A DNA stretch of 64,000 nucleotides from Apostichopus japonicus. Its lineage: Eukaryota; Echinodermata; Holothuroidea; Aspidochirotida; Stichopodidae. Under the pieces are notes generated by a model that was not told the origin of the DNA, made no database searches, and saw only the letters and a program-made list of their open reading frames with translations. The translations under genes were made by a program, and so were the position numbers. Where the stretch lies: positions 17,708,273-17,772,272 of the forward strand of contig NC_092572.1 in NCBI RefSeq assembly GCF_037975245.1, written 5' to 3'. This document shows, piece after piece, positions 47,851 through 61,401 of the stretch. The first letter of the stretch is position 1. Every line of letters begins with the position of its first letter.

Positions 47851-48031
47851 ACGGAAGTTCCTAGTTCTATTTTGCTAGTAACTGTGTTCGATGTCAGCAC
47901 CTGAGATTGTTATTCATGTTTCACCAACCATCCTTGAGTAATTGCTATTACCAGTCGAACATATTAATTGTCGTCTTCATTAGTAAATTGTTGCTGAAGT
48001 TTCGATACTACGACCAGTAATAATTGTAGCA
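47845..48031 (+). promoter_or_regulatory. proximal 5' flank of ML gene copy 6 (distal element absent)
   Basis: The shared block begins at TGTATAAAATACGGAAGTTCC and runs to GTAGCA before the ATG. The distal TGATGACATCA block is absent because unrelated spacer sequence abuts here. If the distal element matters, this copy should differ in expression. Confidence 0.4.
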
Positions 48032-51000
48032 ATGATGTCCGTTCTCTTGCTGTTTCTGATGGCTTTTCCGATGACAAATGGTTTGCCTGCGTCACCGGTA
48101 ATTAGTCATCTCTACGGGGTACACAGTCACGAGACATCTTCGACTATTAAAGATCAGCCAATGCCATGCGAGTACCAAATTTCTGGTAAGTCTTTAATGA
48201 TTGCTGTTTAATAAGCTTTACGCTATATTTTGCATAGGGTTGTAAACTAATTTCGCTCTCTTCTTATTATTAGGCATATAGAATAAGGTTAATTTTCCCG
48301 TGTACAACTTTTTTTAAGTTTTACCAAGTTGCATCGTTTACGACTTAGTTTGAGGTACCGGTAACTTTGGTCAAACAGAATATGATTTTCAGGTAACTCG
48401 TCTCAATGACGTACGTAATGGGCGGGAGGTGGGGGAGATTTAGACTTATAATTAACGATCAAATTTATAGCACAAATCTGCGTCGCGAGAACGCGCTATT
48501 TCAGAAACCCTACCACCCACCACTCGCTCACCCTCCTAGTCTTCCTAATGGGGGTCGCCGTCAACGACATCAGGCCCGAACGTTCTTCTTTATACATTCA
48601 TTGACTTGCTTCTGCATGGCCCTTCCATCAAGGTTCATGCCGCTATCCAAATCAGTGGTTGAATTGACACCGCCTCCTCTCTCTACTTTTAAAATCATAA
48701 ACACCGTTACCGTTCATTGTCGTTCCTTTAATTATCAGTGCAGAATGGTACCTTCTTCAAAATAGAAGATCTTGTTAATTACTATCATAAGCTATACTAT
48801 GAGAAGACCTAAAAGCCCTAAGATCTATACTATGCATAATTGCAAGCCCTATCAGCTATACTATGAGTATATGAGCTACATTATGAGCAGTTACCAGCCC
48901 TATAATCTATAATATGAGTATAATGAGTTATATTATGAGTTCTGTGAGCTATACTATGAAGAGCTACAATCCATATGAGCTACACTATGAGTATGATGAG
49001 TTATATTATGAGTACTATGAGCTATACTATGATTAGTTACAAGCCAAATGAGCTACACTATGAGTACTATGAGCTATGTATGAACAGTGTCCAGCCCGAT
49101 GAGCTATACTATGAGTATTATGAGTTATATTATAAGTACAGAGGTATACTATGAATAGCTACAAGCCCTATGAGCTACACAATGAGTACTATGAGCTACA
49201 TTATGAGCAGTTTCCAGCCCGATGAGCTATACTATCTGTATTATGAGTTATATTATGAGTACTATGAGCTATACTATGAATAGCTACAAGCCATATGAGC
49301 TACACTATGAGTACTATGAGCTATGTATGAACAGTTTCCAGCCCGATGAGCTATACTCTGAGTATTATGAGTTATATTATGAGTACTAAGAGCTATACTA
49401 TGAATAGCTGCAAGCCATATGAGCTACACTATGACTACAATGAGCTATGTGTGAACAGTTTCCAGCCCTATGAGCTATACTGTGAGTATTATGAGTTATA
49501 TTATGAGAGCTATACTATGAATAGTTACAAGCCATATGAGCTACACTATGAGTACTATGAGCTACATTATGAGCAGTTACCAGCCCTATGAGCTATACTA
49601 TGAGTATTATGAGTTATATTATGAGTACTATGAGCTACATTATGAGCAGTTACAAGCCCTATGAGCTACACTATGAGTACTATGAGCTACATTATGAGCA
49701 GTTACCAGCCCTTTGAGCTGTACTTTGAGTATCGTGAGTTTTATTATGAGTACTATGAGCTATACTATAAGTATTATGAGTTATATTATGAGTACTATGA
49801 GCTATAATATGAGTATTATGAGTTATATTATGAGTACTATGAACTATACTAATGAATATTTACAAGCCCTATGAGTTACACTATGAGTATTATGAGCTAT
49901 TATGATGAGCAGTTACAAGCCCGATGAGCTATACTATGAGTATTACGAGTTATATTATGATTTCTGTGAGCTATACTATGAATAGTTACAAGCCCGATGA
50001 GCTACACTATGAGTATCGTGAGTTATATTATGAGTACTTTGAGCTATACATGGGCTATACAATGAGCTTTACTGTAAAACTATAAGATATACCACGAGTA
50101 GACCAACAAGCCCTATTAGCTATACTATGAGCTATATATGAGCTATACTATGAGCTATATATGAGCTATACTATGAGCTATATATGAGCTATACTATGAG
50201 CTATATACTTTGAAAACTATAAGATGTACTATGAGTAGACTAGCAAGCCATATGAGCTCTACTATCAGCTATACTATCAGCTATACTATGATTATTATGA
50301 GCTATACTATGACTACTTTGAGATATACATGAGCTGTACTACGAGCTCTATTATGAATACTATAAGATATACTATGAGTAGACCAACAAGCCCTATGAGC
50401 GACAACATAAGATATACTATTAGATGAGTAGTTACAAGCCCTATGAGATGTACTATGAGTACTATGAGCTATATACATGAGCTATACTATAAGTACTATG
50501 AGCTATACCATAAATAGTTAAAAGCCATATGAGGTATAGTATGAACTACACTATAGAGTAGGCTCTGCGTGCGAGTACGAATAGACCATATTTGATTCGA
50601 TAGCGTACGATATCTAAATAAAACGCTCAAGTTTCAAGTTGCTATCAACTCTCCGGTAGATGGTTATACATTTGTTAGGCCATGGCATTTCTTTGTCTTT
50701 TTGGTCAAAATTCGCATCACACCGGGAGTGTGCGGCGGTTCACCAACTAAATCCAGCTGCAAAACTCCAGGACTGAAGACGACCCAACACAACTCGACTG
50801 TAGTTACGAGGAAAATCGTGGATATATAGTCGTGCATTGTGCATGTGTGTTTAAGACTATAACTGATCATGACTTTGGTCAGTTTTATGTCGTATCGGCT
50901 TCGGTCTGGAACACTGAATAGCCTATATAGCGTTTTCTTTGAGACTGCTAGCCGTGCCGTGTGTACGGGTTCACAACTAAAACTATACACGTTTTACAAA

Positions 51001-53172
51001 TATAGCCATTGGTTACAACGGTTATACATTTTTCACGAAAAATCGGGTCGGGTCGGATCGGGTCGGGTACAGTCGTACAGTCTGCGACGGACTTAAAGCC
51101 GCCCAGTTTCAACAAATATAACCCATCAGTGGTTTGACAAATGTACATGTGACCTAAATGAGCTCCGTTCGTTAACAGCGGAACAGTCGTTGTGATTGCT
51201 CTTATACGTCGATCAGTGTTCCGAGGTCAGTTGTAAGTCCACCGGTGTTCACCGCGTTCCGCAAACGAAGGCACGACGGTCAAGTTGAGAATTCGGGCAG
51301 TGTCTGGATGGCGAAAGGTTATATTTATGATAAACCAAGGCTGACTCCGCACTTTCTGATTTGTATACTTTCTTTTTCCTAGGTCCTTGGATGGAAAACT
51401 TCAACTTTTCATTTACACCAAATCCGCCAAAAGTAGGAAGTCTCATCAAACTCGTTATCAATATGGTGTACCGTAAGTATACATGAAATTGATCATGATC
51501 TCCCTCCCCGCCCGCCACCTCTCCATACACAACAATCCAGAATGAACTGGAGATGTACGATTCGTCGACACTCTCCAGATATTCTACTTACTGCATGGTG
51601 CATTAGTTTTACTCGAACACAGACTCAGTAGTTGGTCAAATTTTAGCCGATTTTTATATCAGTTGATTCTTTCTCCCATTTATTTAAATTGGCAAGTTTG
51701 TTTAATCCGACCAGTGGTATCAGGTAGTCGGGCAGGAAATACGATAAGTTATTATTACTAACATTCAAATATGGCAATATTTTTCTCTTTCTGTTTTGGG
51801 TAAATTTGCAGCAAAGGACGTATGGTCAATCCGGGTATCATTGCAAGGCAGTGAACTACCTTTCAAAGTGGACAGAACAGTATGTGATTTGGCCAGGAGA
51901 AATGATTGGTGCCCTGCCAAGAAAGGAGGTAAATATTGCGCTGACCAATTAACGTCACGTAACTTTTAAAGAAGTTGTGAACAAGTTTGTTGTTGCAATG
52001 TTGATAACATCTGCAGAGAAACGAAGGGAATTTCTTATGAAATTATGTAATAGAAAATATTCCAATCTTGAACTTACATAATACACATTTTGGAGGTTCT
52101 CAGCCGCAATATATCCAACGATAAGTTAAAACTTGGCAGGAAAGTGCGCAATTTTCTTTTCTGCTATTCACACGATACAAACAGAAAACACAGTAACTAC
52201 TGTAAATATTCAAGTTTTGTACAAGATTAAAATTTGGATCGTGTTATAAATCAGTTGCATATGATTACAGAAAGAACTGGGGATACGTATAACCCCATCA
52301 AATCCTCTAGTTTGATGCATTTGTTTGGATTACACATATCCTCAGTTCTTACTGTAAACCTAATAGCGCATGCTACGGATTTATCATATTTATCAGCATG
52401 ATCCAGTATTTACTGTGGTACAAAACTCAGTGTGAATCTGTTTGCTTTTAAAAACCATAACGTTGCACGACCCTGAAATAAGGTCAACAGTTTCAGTACT
52501 GGGAATAGTAGTCTTCATACATATTGAATATAACTAGACAGTATACTTGAAAATAATATTGACCATTTATTCCGCTTCACAGATCACATTCACTTCGAGA
52601 AATTGTTTAACTGTACTTACCTTCCAAGGGTAAGTAAAATGTATTTTATCTGTAACTATAACGTGTTAGGTGATGCCATACAGGCATAGTAGGCCAGGCA
52701 AATTTAGCCATCATACCACCCCACCCCCCCCCTTCCTAAGTGTATATACATTTACGTATATTTATATAAAAGATTTGAAACTGTAGTATAAATATAAAAA
52801 AATATATATATACCCCAGTAGTTCACCGCTATATAGGGATCATTGCATGGTTTACAATTGCGTGGGACAGTGTGGTCTCTGACTGGATATATACATACCC
52901 CAGTAGTTCACAGTTAATTAGGGATCGTGGAAAGAGCTAGGGAGATCAGTGCTATTAACAATAAGGTCATTTGGTCAAAATCGTTCTTACCAAACGTGTT
53001 CCTCCATATTTCAAGTTCTATGTTAGATTGTTGGCCGTTTCATGTTCTTCTTTTCTTTCTTTCCTTCTTTTTACTTGTATAACAGGGGACATACTCTGTT
53101 GCCGCAGAAGTTTTTATTCAAGATGACGAAAAAATTTTAACATTGGTCATGAATAATTGCACTCTTTACTGA
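48032..53172 (+). CDS. secreted ML-domain protein, copy 6
   Basis: The exons are 48032-48185, 51383-51472, 51812-51928, 52583-52629 and 53086-53172, giving 164 aa. Exon 3 is 117 nt instead of 129. Twelve bases are missing after RVS, removing a four-residue segment with the N-A-T glycosylation sequon and keeping the frame. The leader is [17 protein letters not shown]. Exon 1 ends in G, as in copy 4, so the junction codon is Gly. Exon 2 reads [18 protein letters not shown], like copies 2 and 3. Exon 4 carries the extra Cys (FNCTYLPR) of copy 4. Intron 1 is 3.2 kb. The deleted segment lies beside a putative pocket strand, so folding may be altered. No stop or broken splice site is seen. Confidence 0.72.
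48781..50543. repeat. TATGAG-type minisatellite, intron 1 of copy 6 (~1.76 kb, longest)
   Basis: Same units as in copies 4, 5 and 7. Near 50130-50210 there is a homogeneous sub-array of GAGCTATATATGAGCTATAC units. Confidence 0.93.
52192..52428. repeat. foldback element in intron 3, copy 6
   Basis: As copy 4, with the same truncated right outer arm. Confidence 0.75.
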
Positions 53173-53270
53173 TGACCCATATGATCGAAACGTATTAACT
53201 GTAACAGTGTATAGCTAACAGAAAGGTAATTAGAAAATGACCTTATTTTTCTCAACTTTTCCAACGTTAG

Positions 53271-53453
53271 CTAGTCATTGTTACAACGGATTTCACCACC
53301 CATGCCCAAAATAAACAGAGCCTGGCTATTATGTCGGTCACATCGCGTTCCGCTTACTTGACCAGTTCCAATCTCTGACTGCAGATCGCAATGGTACCAT
53401 GATGAATAATAGTATTCGTTCGTTATCATCGAGGAATAGATCTTATAAAGCAT
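53271..53453 (-). pseudogene. minus-strand ORF, shortened, spacer 6
   Basis: Nearly identical to 36951-37133, with the same early stop. Confidence 0.25.
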
Positions 53454-54345
53454 AACTTTGAAGTTTCAAGCCGTGCTCAATGTAGGAATTACATACAAAT
53501 TTCACCAGGATGCTGTAGTAAACGTTCTCCTTTCATTAGTTAAAAATAATTATATCTTTTAGCTGTCCTTTTAATTATAGCGATACAAGTAACTGAGTTC
53601 GACATATTTTTGAGTGAAGTCCAGAAGAGAAGTAGTTTATCATAGGGTGAGATTATTTGCACGATTACTTGGTGGCCCACACTTGGTAGCTAATATGTCG
53701 GATATTTCACAGTTGTTATCCCACAGAGATGCACTGAATAACCAATACAACTGCAACCTCTCGTATGTACGATTCTAAAAGCTTCTTTAAGGAAGGTCAC
53801 GAAAAGAAAACTATGTTTTAAGAAGTGTCCCGCAATGCATTTTCCTTACCCGTTCATGGTTGCCCACCAGATTGTCCTTGTGTCACTCTATTTGAGTGTG
53901 GGTCTCAGAGAAAATGACACTTACATAAACCAGTAATAGCTGCATATAAACACGTTTCTAAATAAATATCTAAATATAACAGGATTTAGTAGAGTCTGCA
54001 GCACACACCCGGGTCCGGAGTTCCTTTGCATTTGAGCCCGAGTTACACCAAAGTTATGAAGACGAACTCCAAAATAGGTATATTCCATAGGCGTTTATCA
54101 GCAGTAAATAAAAGCTGTTTTGCTAAGGTAATACAAAATGTTGTTAAGAGATACTCAGACAAATTTGAATCAATAAACAAAAGTAAGTTTCCAGATTTAC
54201 TAACTCCGTTTAACCTTCTCTCTTCTCGTCTCTCGCCCGTTTCATTACTTAACGTAAACAAACGTAACCCAAGTATATATGTATATGTGTAAGGGTGTAT
54301 GTATGTATGTATTTAAGATCCTCCTGCAAGCAGGAATCGCGTCTT

Positions 54346-54449
54346 GGGTCTGAGTGTTTGTGTCTTCAATTTTTCCCCTCTTCTATAGGGTCCTTGATGG
54401 GGACTTGAGTGTCCCTCCTGATCCTTTTCTTCACTAAACCAAACTAAAC
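54346..54449 (+). mobile_element. LINE 3' end remnant, spacer 6
   Basis: Same junction and tail as at 38034-38138, as expected from the block duplication. Confidence 0.8.
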
Positions 54450-54458
54450 ATTAATCTT

Positions 54459-54523
54459 GGAATGATTCAAACCAGGGACCTTATGATTGAAAGTCACCGA
54501 CGTTAACCACTGAGCTAACACTC
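54459..54523 (-). mobile_element. SINE family B head, spacer 6
   Basis: Minus-strand tRNA-like head with the same decayed B-box as spacer 4. Confidence 0.75.
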
Positions 54524-55914
54524 ATAGAAGAATATGAAAACAAATGCTGTTATGTTTTGTCATTCGTTCGATAAACGAGATGAAATAAAAATTTTAAAAA
54601 GAGTTGTTGAAACGGTGATCAACTTATTAACAAAGTGATAACATTTTCAATACTAACATATATGTTCGAGGTACCACAACACCTTTAGAATCGTATTGGA
54701 ACTCTTGCCAATTCAAGAATGAAAGTCTGTCGTGTGTGCTCTCAAGATACCATCTTGTCACAAGCGGAGGGCTAAATTCAAAATTTCCCCTGACTGATAT
54801 CAATATGGGACTGAAGGATCTTATAAAGGATGGGTGCCTCCCTATGGTCGTTGAATCTGACTCCCATGTAGAGGGGTTTGTGACTTATCCCACAGTAAAC
54901 AAAAGAAGTGTAGACAATCAATCGTGAATTCTGAGTCATATTTAAAGTACAAATTAAGTCTATATATTATAAACACAATTTTGTTCTAATTAATACCTGG
55001 TGTGAGTCCGAAAAGTAGGCCTGGGGTCGTACACCGGAAGCAGTGGTCTCATTCTCCCTAGTCTAAAAATAGAAATCTCCCACGATTGACGATTGTAGAT
55101 GAGAGCATGGCAACCCCATCCCTTACCTCCAACCCCCTTTCCTTGCAAGACACTGAATTTAATACCATGGCACTATTCGACTAATTTCATTCGATTCGAG
55201 CTCTATTTTATATTCAAAAAGAAACAATTATAGATATCATACCGTTATAAAACAGAAAAGTGATTAAGGAAACTAAAAGACAACAAAATCTGAAAACGTG
55301 TTTCTACATAGCATATTATTAATTTAGTAACTATCTCAACATTAACGAGACTTGCACGTCTTCTTCCCCATAATACTACACTTATGTAAGTTATAATTCA
55401 GATAGGTTACAGGAAAAACACACCCAACCATTATTCTTGATCTTTGCGTTAGAAATCAATGTCAAGAATCTTAACTTCCAATAACAGCTAAGTAAAATGT
55501 TATCCACCTGAGAGATTTAATATAAATTCAGTCACATGTGCATCTTTTTATATGTTTTTGTCTTTTATTAATTACTACAATATTTAATTTCTGTAGTGGA
55601 AATGAGTTTTGCAAAAGCTGAATTTAATTTCAGCAATTTGAAGAGTGAAAGAAATAATATATAGCAGAAAGAGAGACAGAGTTGCGATACCGGCAGAAAT
55701 GTACTTTGGTCGAGCGGGTTCGGAAGTTACCAATTTCCCACAACAATTGCGTTTGCTAGAAAGAGTGCAGCGTTTGACAGGAAAACCCAGCGTTTGTCAC
55801 ACCATAAAGCCCGCGTTATTTTGGTTAAGAAGAGGAACTTTCAAAGTAAAGGCACCATTTTTTTTGAGGGGGGGGGGAAGAGGAAGTTTAAAGTTGTCAA
55901 GTTTTAAGTCAATA

Positions 55915-56173
55915 ACGAATATTGACGACCCGATTGCAAGAAGGAACCTCCGTGATGACATCATTATGCATTCGCCCATTGTCATTCATCCATTCGTCCA
56001 TTGTTTTCACACTTACGCTGCTGTGTAAAATACGGAAGTTCCTTGTTCAACTTTGCTATACCTGTATTCGATGTCAGCACCTAAAGTTGTTATCCATGTT
56101 TTAGCAACGAGCCTTGAATAAATAGTAAATTGTTGCTGAAGTTTCGATACTGCGACCAATAATAATTGTAGCA
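55915..56173 (+). promoter_or_regulatory. conserved 5' flank of ML gene copy 7, with deletion
   Basis: TGATGACATCA is at 55953-55963. It has the same ~40-bp deletion as the copy 5 flank. Confidence 0.4.
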
Positions 56174-59100
56174 ATGATGTCCATTCTCTTGCTGTTTCTG
56201 ATGGCGTTCCCGATAACAAATGGTTTGCCTGCGTCACCGGTAACTAGTCATCTCTACAGGGTACACAGTCACGAGACATCTTCGACTATTAAAGATCAGC
56301 CAATGCCATGCGAGTACCACATATCTAGTAAGTCATTGATTAACGTTGTGTAACACTATATTTTGGATAGGGTTGTACACTAATTTCACTCTCTTCTTAT
56401 TATTAGGCCATCTATATAATATTAGCCCATATAGTATCAGGTTAATTTTCCCGTGCACAACTCCTTTTAATTGTCCAGTACTTAACCGTATGGTTTAATA
56501 TGGACGAACAAAGTATGTATTTAAACAAACATGTAAGTTTAACCAAGTTGCATCGTTTACGACTTAGTTTGAGGTACCAGTTACTTTGGTCAAACAGAAT
56601 TTGATTTCCAGGTAACTTGTCTCAATGACGTACATAAGGGGCGGAAGGTGGGGGTGTTAGAGATTAGACTTATAATTAAAGACCACATTTGTAGCACTAA
56701 TCTGCCTTGCGAGAACGCTCTATTTCAGGGACCCTACCACCCACCCTCGCTCGCCCTCCTAGTCTTCCTAATGGGGGTCTCCGTCAACGACATCAGGCCC
56801 AAACGTTCTTCTTTATACATTCATTGACTTGCTTCTGCATGGCCCTTCCATAAAGGTTCATGCCGCTATCCAAATCAGTGGTTGAATTGACACCGCCTCC
56901 TCTCTCTACTTTTCAAATCATAAACACCTTTACCGTTCATTGTCGAAGTTCCTTTAATTATCAGTGCAGAATGATGCAGAAGATCTTGTTAATTACTATC
57001 ATAAGCTATACTATGAGAAGACCTACAAGCCCTAAGAGCTATACTATGAATAACTACAAGCCCTATGAGCTACACTATGAGTACTATGAGTTATATTATG
57101 AGGAGCTACTAGCCCTATGAGCTATACTATGAGAAGTTACAAGCCCGATGAGCTGTACTATGAATATTATGAGTTATATTATGAGTACTATGAGCTATAC
57201 TATGAATAGTTACAAGCCCTATGAGCTACACTATGAGTACTATGAGCTATATTATGAGCAGTTACCAGCCCTGTGAGCTATACTATGAGTATTATGAGTT
57301 ATATTATGAGTACTAAGAGTTATACTATGAATTGTTACAAGCCATATGAGCTATACAATATGAGTATTATAAGCTATACTTTGAGAAGTTACAAGCCCTG
57401 TGAGCTATACTATGAGTATTATGAGTTATATTATGAGTACTATGAGCTTTACTATGAACAGTTTCAAGCCATATGAGCTACACTATGAGTATTATGAGCT
57501 ATACTATGAGAAGTTACAAGCCCGAAGAGCTCTACTATGAGTATTATGAGTTATACTATGAGTACTTTGAGCTATACATGAATTATACAATGAGCTTTAC
57601 TATGAAAACTATAAGATATTCCGAGAGTAGACCAACAAGCCCTATCAGCTATACGATGAGCTATATATGAGCTATACTATGAGCTATACTATCAATACTA
57701 TAAGATATACTATGAGTAGACCAACTATCCCTATGAGCGATAATATAAGATATACTATTAGATGAGTATTTACAAGCCCTACGAGATGTACTATGAGTAC
57801 TATGAGCTATATACATGAACTTTACTATGAGTACTATGAGCTATACCATAAATAGTTACAAGCCATATGAGGTATAGTATGAACTACACTATAGAGTAGG
57901 CTCTGCGTGCGAGTACGAATACACCATATTTGATTCAATAGCGTACGAGGTCTAAAGAAAACGCTCAAGTTCAAGTTGCTATCAACTCTCCGGTAGATGG
58001 TTATACATTTGTTATAGGCCATGGCATTTCTTTGTCTTTTTGGTCGAAATTCGCATCACGCCGGGAGTGTGCGGCGGTTCACCAACTAAATCCAGCTGCA
58101 AAACTACAGGACTGAAGACGACCCAACACAACTCGACTGTAGTTACGAGGAAAATCGTGGATATATAGTCGTGCATTGTGCGTGTGTGTTTAAGACTATA
58201 ACTGATCATGACTTTGGTCAGTTTTATGTCGTATCGGCTTCGGTCTGGAACATTGAATAGCCTATATAGCGTTTTCGTCGAGACTGGTAGCCGTGCCGTG
58301 TGTACGGGTTCACAACTAAAACTATACACGTTTTACAAATATAGCCATTGGTTACAACGGTTATACATTTTTCACGAAAAATCGGGTCTGGTCGGATCGG
58401 GTCGGGTACAGTCGTACAGTCTGCGACGACTGAAAACCGCCCAGTTTCAACAAATATAACCCATTAGTGGTTTGACAAATGAACATGTGACCTAAATGAG
58501 CTCCGTTCGTTAACAGCGGAACAGTCGTTGTGATTGCTCTTATACGTCGATCAGTGTTCCGAGGTCAGTTGTAAGTCCACCGGTGTTCACCGCGTTCCGC
58601 AAACTAAGGCACGACGGTCTAGTTGAGAATTCGGGCAGTGTATGGATGTCGAAAGGTTATATTTATGATAAACCAAGGCTGACTCCGCACTTTCTGATTT
58701 GTTTACTCTCTTTTTCCTAGGTCCTTGGATGGACCACTTCAACTTATCATTTACACCAAATCCACCAAAAGTAGAAAGTCTCATCAATATCGTTATCAAT
58801 GTGGTGCTCCGTAAGTATACATAAAATTGATCATTATCTCATCATTATCTGTATCAGTTGATTCTTTCTCCCATTTATTTAAATTTGCAAGTTTGTTTAA
58901 TCCGACCAGTAGTAGTCGGGCAGGTAATACGATAAGTAATTATTACTAACATTCAAATAATGTTTTGGGTACATTTGCAGCAAAGGACGTATGGTCAATT
59001 CGGGTATCTGCAAATGCTACATTGCAAGGCAGTGAACTAACTTTCAAACTGGACAGGACAGTATGTGATTTGGCCAGGAGACATGATTGGTGCCCTGCTA

Positions 59101-60353
59101 AGAAAGGAGGTAAATATTGCGCTGACCAATTAACTTCACGTAACTGTTCAGAACATTGTGAACAAGTTTGTTTTTGCAATGTTGATAACATCTGCAGAGA
59201 AACGAAGGAATTTCTTATGAAATTATGTAATAGAAAATATTCCAATCTTGAACTTACATAATACACATTTTGGAGGTTCTCAGCCGCAATATAACCAACG
59301 ATAAGTTAAAACTTGGCAGGAAACTGCACAATTTTCTTTTCTGCTATTCACACGATACAAACAGAAAACACAGTAACTACTGTAAATATTCAAGTTTTGT
59401 ACCAGAGTAAAATTTGGATCGTGTTATAAATCAGTTGCATATGATTACAGAAAGAACTGGGGATACGTGTAACCCCATCAAATCCTCTAGTTTGATGCAT
59501 TTGTTTGGATTACACATATCCTCAGTTCTTACTGTAAACCTAATAGCGCATGCTACGGATTTATCATATTTATCAGCATGATCCAGTATTTACTGTGGTA
59601 CAAAACTCAGTGTGAATCTGTTTGCTTTTAAAAACCATAACGTTGCACGACCCTGAAATAAGGTCAACAGTTTCAATACTGGGAATAGTAGTCTTCATAC
59701 ATATTGAATATAACTAGACAGTATACTTGAAAATAATATTGACCATTTATTCCGCTTTACAGATCATATTCACTTCGAGAAATTGTTTAACTTAACTTAC
59801 CTTCCAAGGGTACGTAAAATTTATTTTATCTGTAACTAACGTGCTAGGTGATGACATATAGGCAAATTAGGCCGGCCAAATTTAGCCATCATACCACCCC
59901 CCCCCCGCAACCCCAACCCCAGGGGTATATGCATTTATGTATATTTATATAAAAGAATTGAAACTGTAGTATAAATATAAATAAATATATAAACCCAAGT
60001 AGTTCACCGCTATATAGGGATCATTGCATGGTATATGGTTGCGTGGGACAGTGTGGTCTCTGACTGGATATATACATACCCCAGTAATTCACAGTTAATT
60101 GGGGATCGTGGAAAGAGCTAGGGAGATCAGTGCTATTAACAATAAGGTCATTTGGTCAAAATCGTTCTTACCAAACGTCTTCCTGCATATTTCAAGTTCT
60201 ATGTTAGATTGTTGGCCGTTTCATGTTCTTCTTTTCTTTCTTTCCTTCTTTTTACTTGTATAACAGGGGACATACTCTATTGCCGCAGAAGTTTTTATTC
60301 AAGATGACGAAAAAATTATCACAATGGTCACGAATAATTGCACTTTTTACTGA
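56174..60353 (+). CDS. secreted ML-domain protein, copy 7
   Basis: The exons are 56174-56327, 58721-58810, 58981-59109, 59763-59809 and 60267-60353, giving 168 aa. Every exon encodes the same residues as copy 5, including FNLTYLPR and NNCTFY. The exon 4 donor is the weak GTACGT, and intron 3 has the same open extension (to 59261). Differences from copy 5 are confined to introns and flanks, such as C-tract length in intron 4. This is the youngest duplicate in the window. Confidence 0.77.
56993..57898. repeat. TATGAG-type minisatellite, intron 1 of copy 7 (~0.9 kb)
   Basis: Almost base-for-base the same as 40677-41583. One visible difference is TACTATGAGCTTTACT where copy 5 has TCCTATGAGCTTTACT. 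Confidence 0.93.
59372..59608. repeat. foldback element in intron 3, copy 7
   Basis: Same state as copy 5. Confidence 0.75.
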
Positions 60354-61401
60354 TTACCCATATGGTCGAAACGTATTAACTGTAACAGTTTATAGCTAAC
60401 AGAAAGGTAATTAGAAAATGACCTTATTTTTCTCGACTTTTCCAACGTTAACTTGTCATTGTTAGAACGGATTTCACCACCCACGCTTGATCAGTTCCAA
60501 TGTCTATCTGCAGATCGCAATGGTACCGTGATGACTAATAGTATTCGTTCGTAATCATTGAGGAAGAGATCATATAAAGCATAACTTTGAAGTTTCAAGC
60601 CGTGCTCAATGTAGGAATTACATACAAATTTCACCAGGATGCTGTAGTAAACGTTCTTCTTTCATTAGTTAAAAATAATTATATCTATGAGCTGTCCTTT
60701 CAGTTATAGCGAGACAAGTAACTGAGTTCGACATATTTTTGAGTGAAGTCCAGACGAGAAGTAGTTTATCAATAGTTTGTGATATTATTTTTACGGTTGC
60801 ATGGCGGCCCCCTTCCTATAGCTAATATGTAGGATAAGCCACAGCTTTTATCCCATAAAGATTCAATGGAAAACCAATACAAATGAAAACTCTTTTATGT
60901 ACGATTCTAAAAGCTTCATTCAGGAATGTCACGTGTTATAAGAAGTGCCCCTCAAGGCATTTTCCCTACTCTTTCATGGCACCCAGTATACTTCACCAGT
61001 TTGTTCTTACTTAACTCTATTAGAGTGTGGATATTCAAAAGAAATTACACTTACATAAGCCGATACTAGCTGCATAATAATACATTTCTAAATAAGTATC
61101 TAAATATGTTAAGGATTTTAGTCTGGCCAAGCACACCCGGGACTGGAGTTCCTTGGCATTTGAGCCCGAGTTACACCAAATTATGAAGACGGACTCCGAG
61201 ATAGGTATATTCCCGTAGGCGTATATCAGCAGTAAATATAAGCTATTTTGCTAGGGTAATACACAATGTAGTTAAGAGATACTCAGACAGTTTTGATTCA
61301 ATATACAAAAGTAAGTTTCCAGATTTACAAACTCCGTTTAACCTTCTCTCTTCTCATCTCTCGCCCGTTTCATTACTTAACGTAAACAAACGTAACCCAA
61401 A

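Noticed and set aside
48781-50543. CRISPR-like array of repeats and spacers
   Set aside because: Units are degenerate, adjoining and of variable length, with no constant repeat and unique spacers, in a eukaryotic intron.
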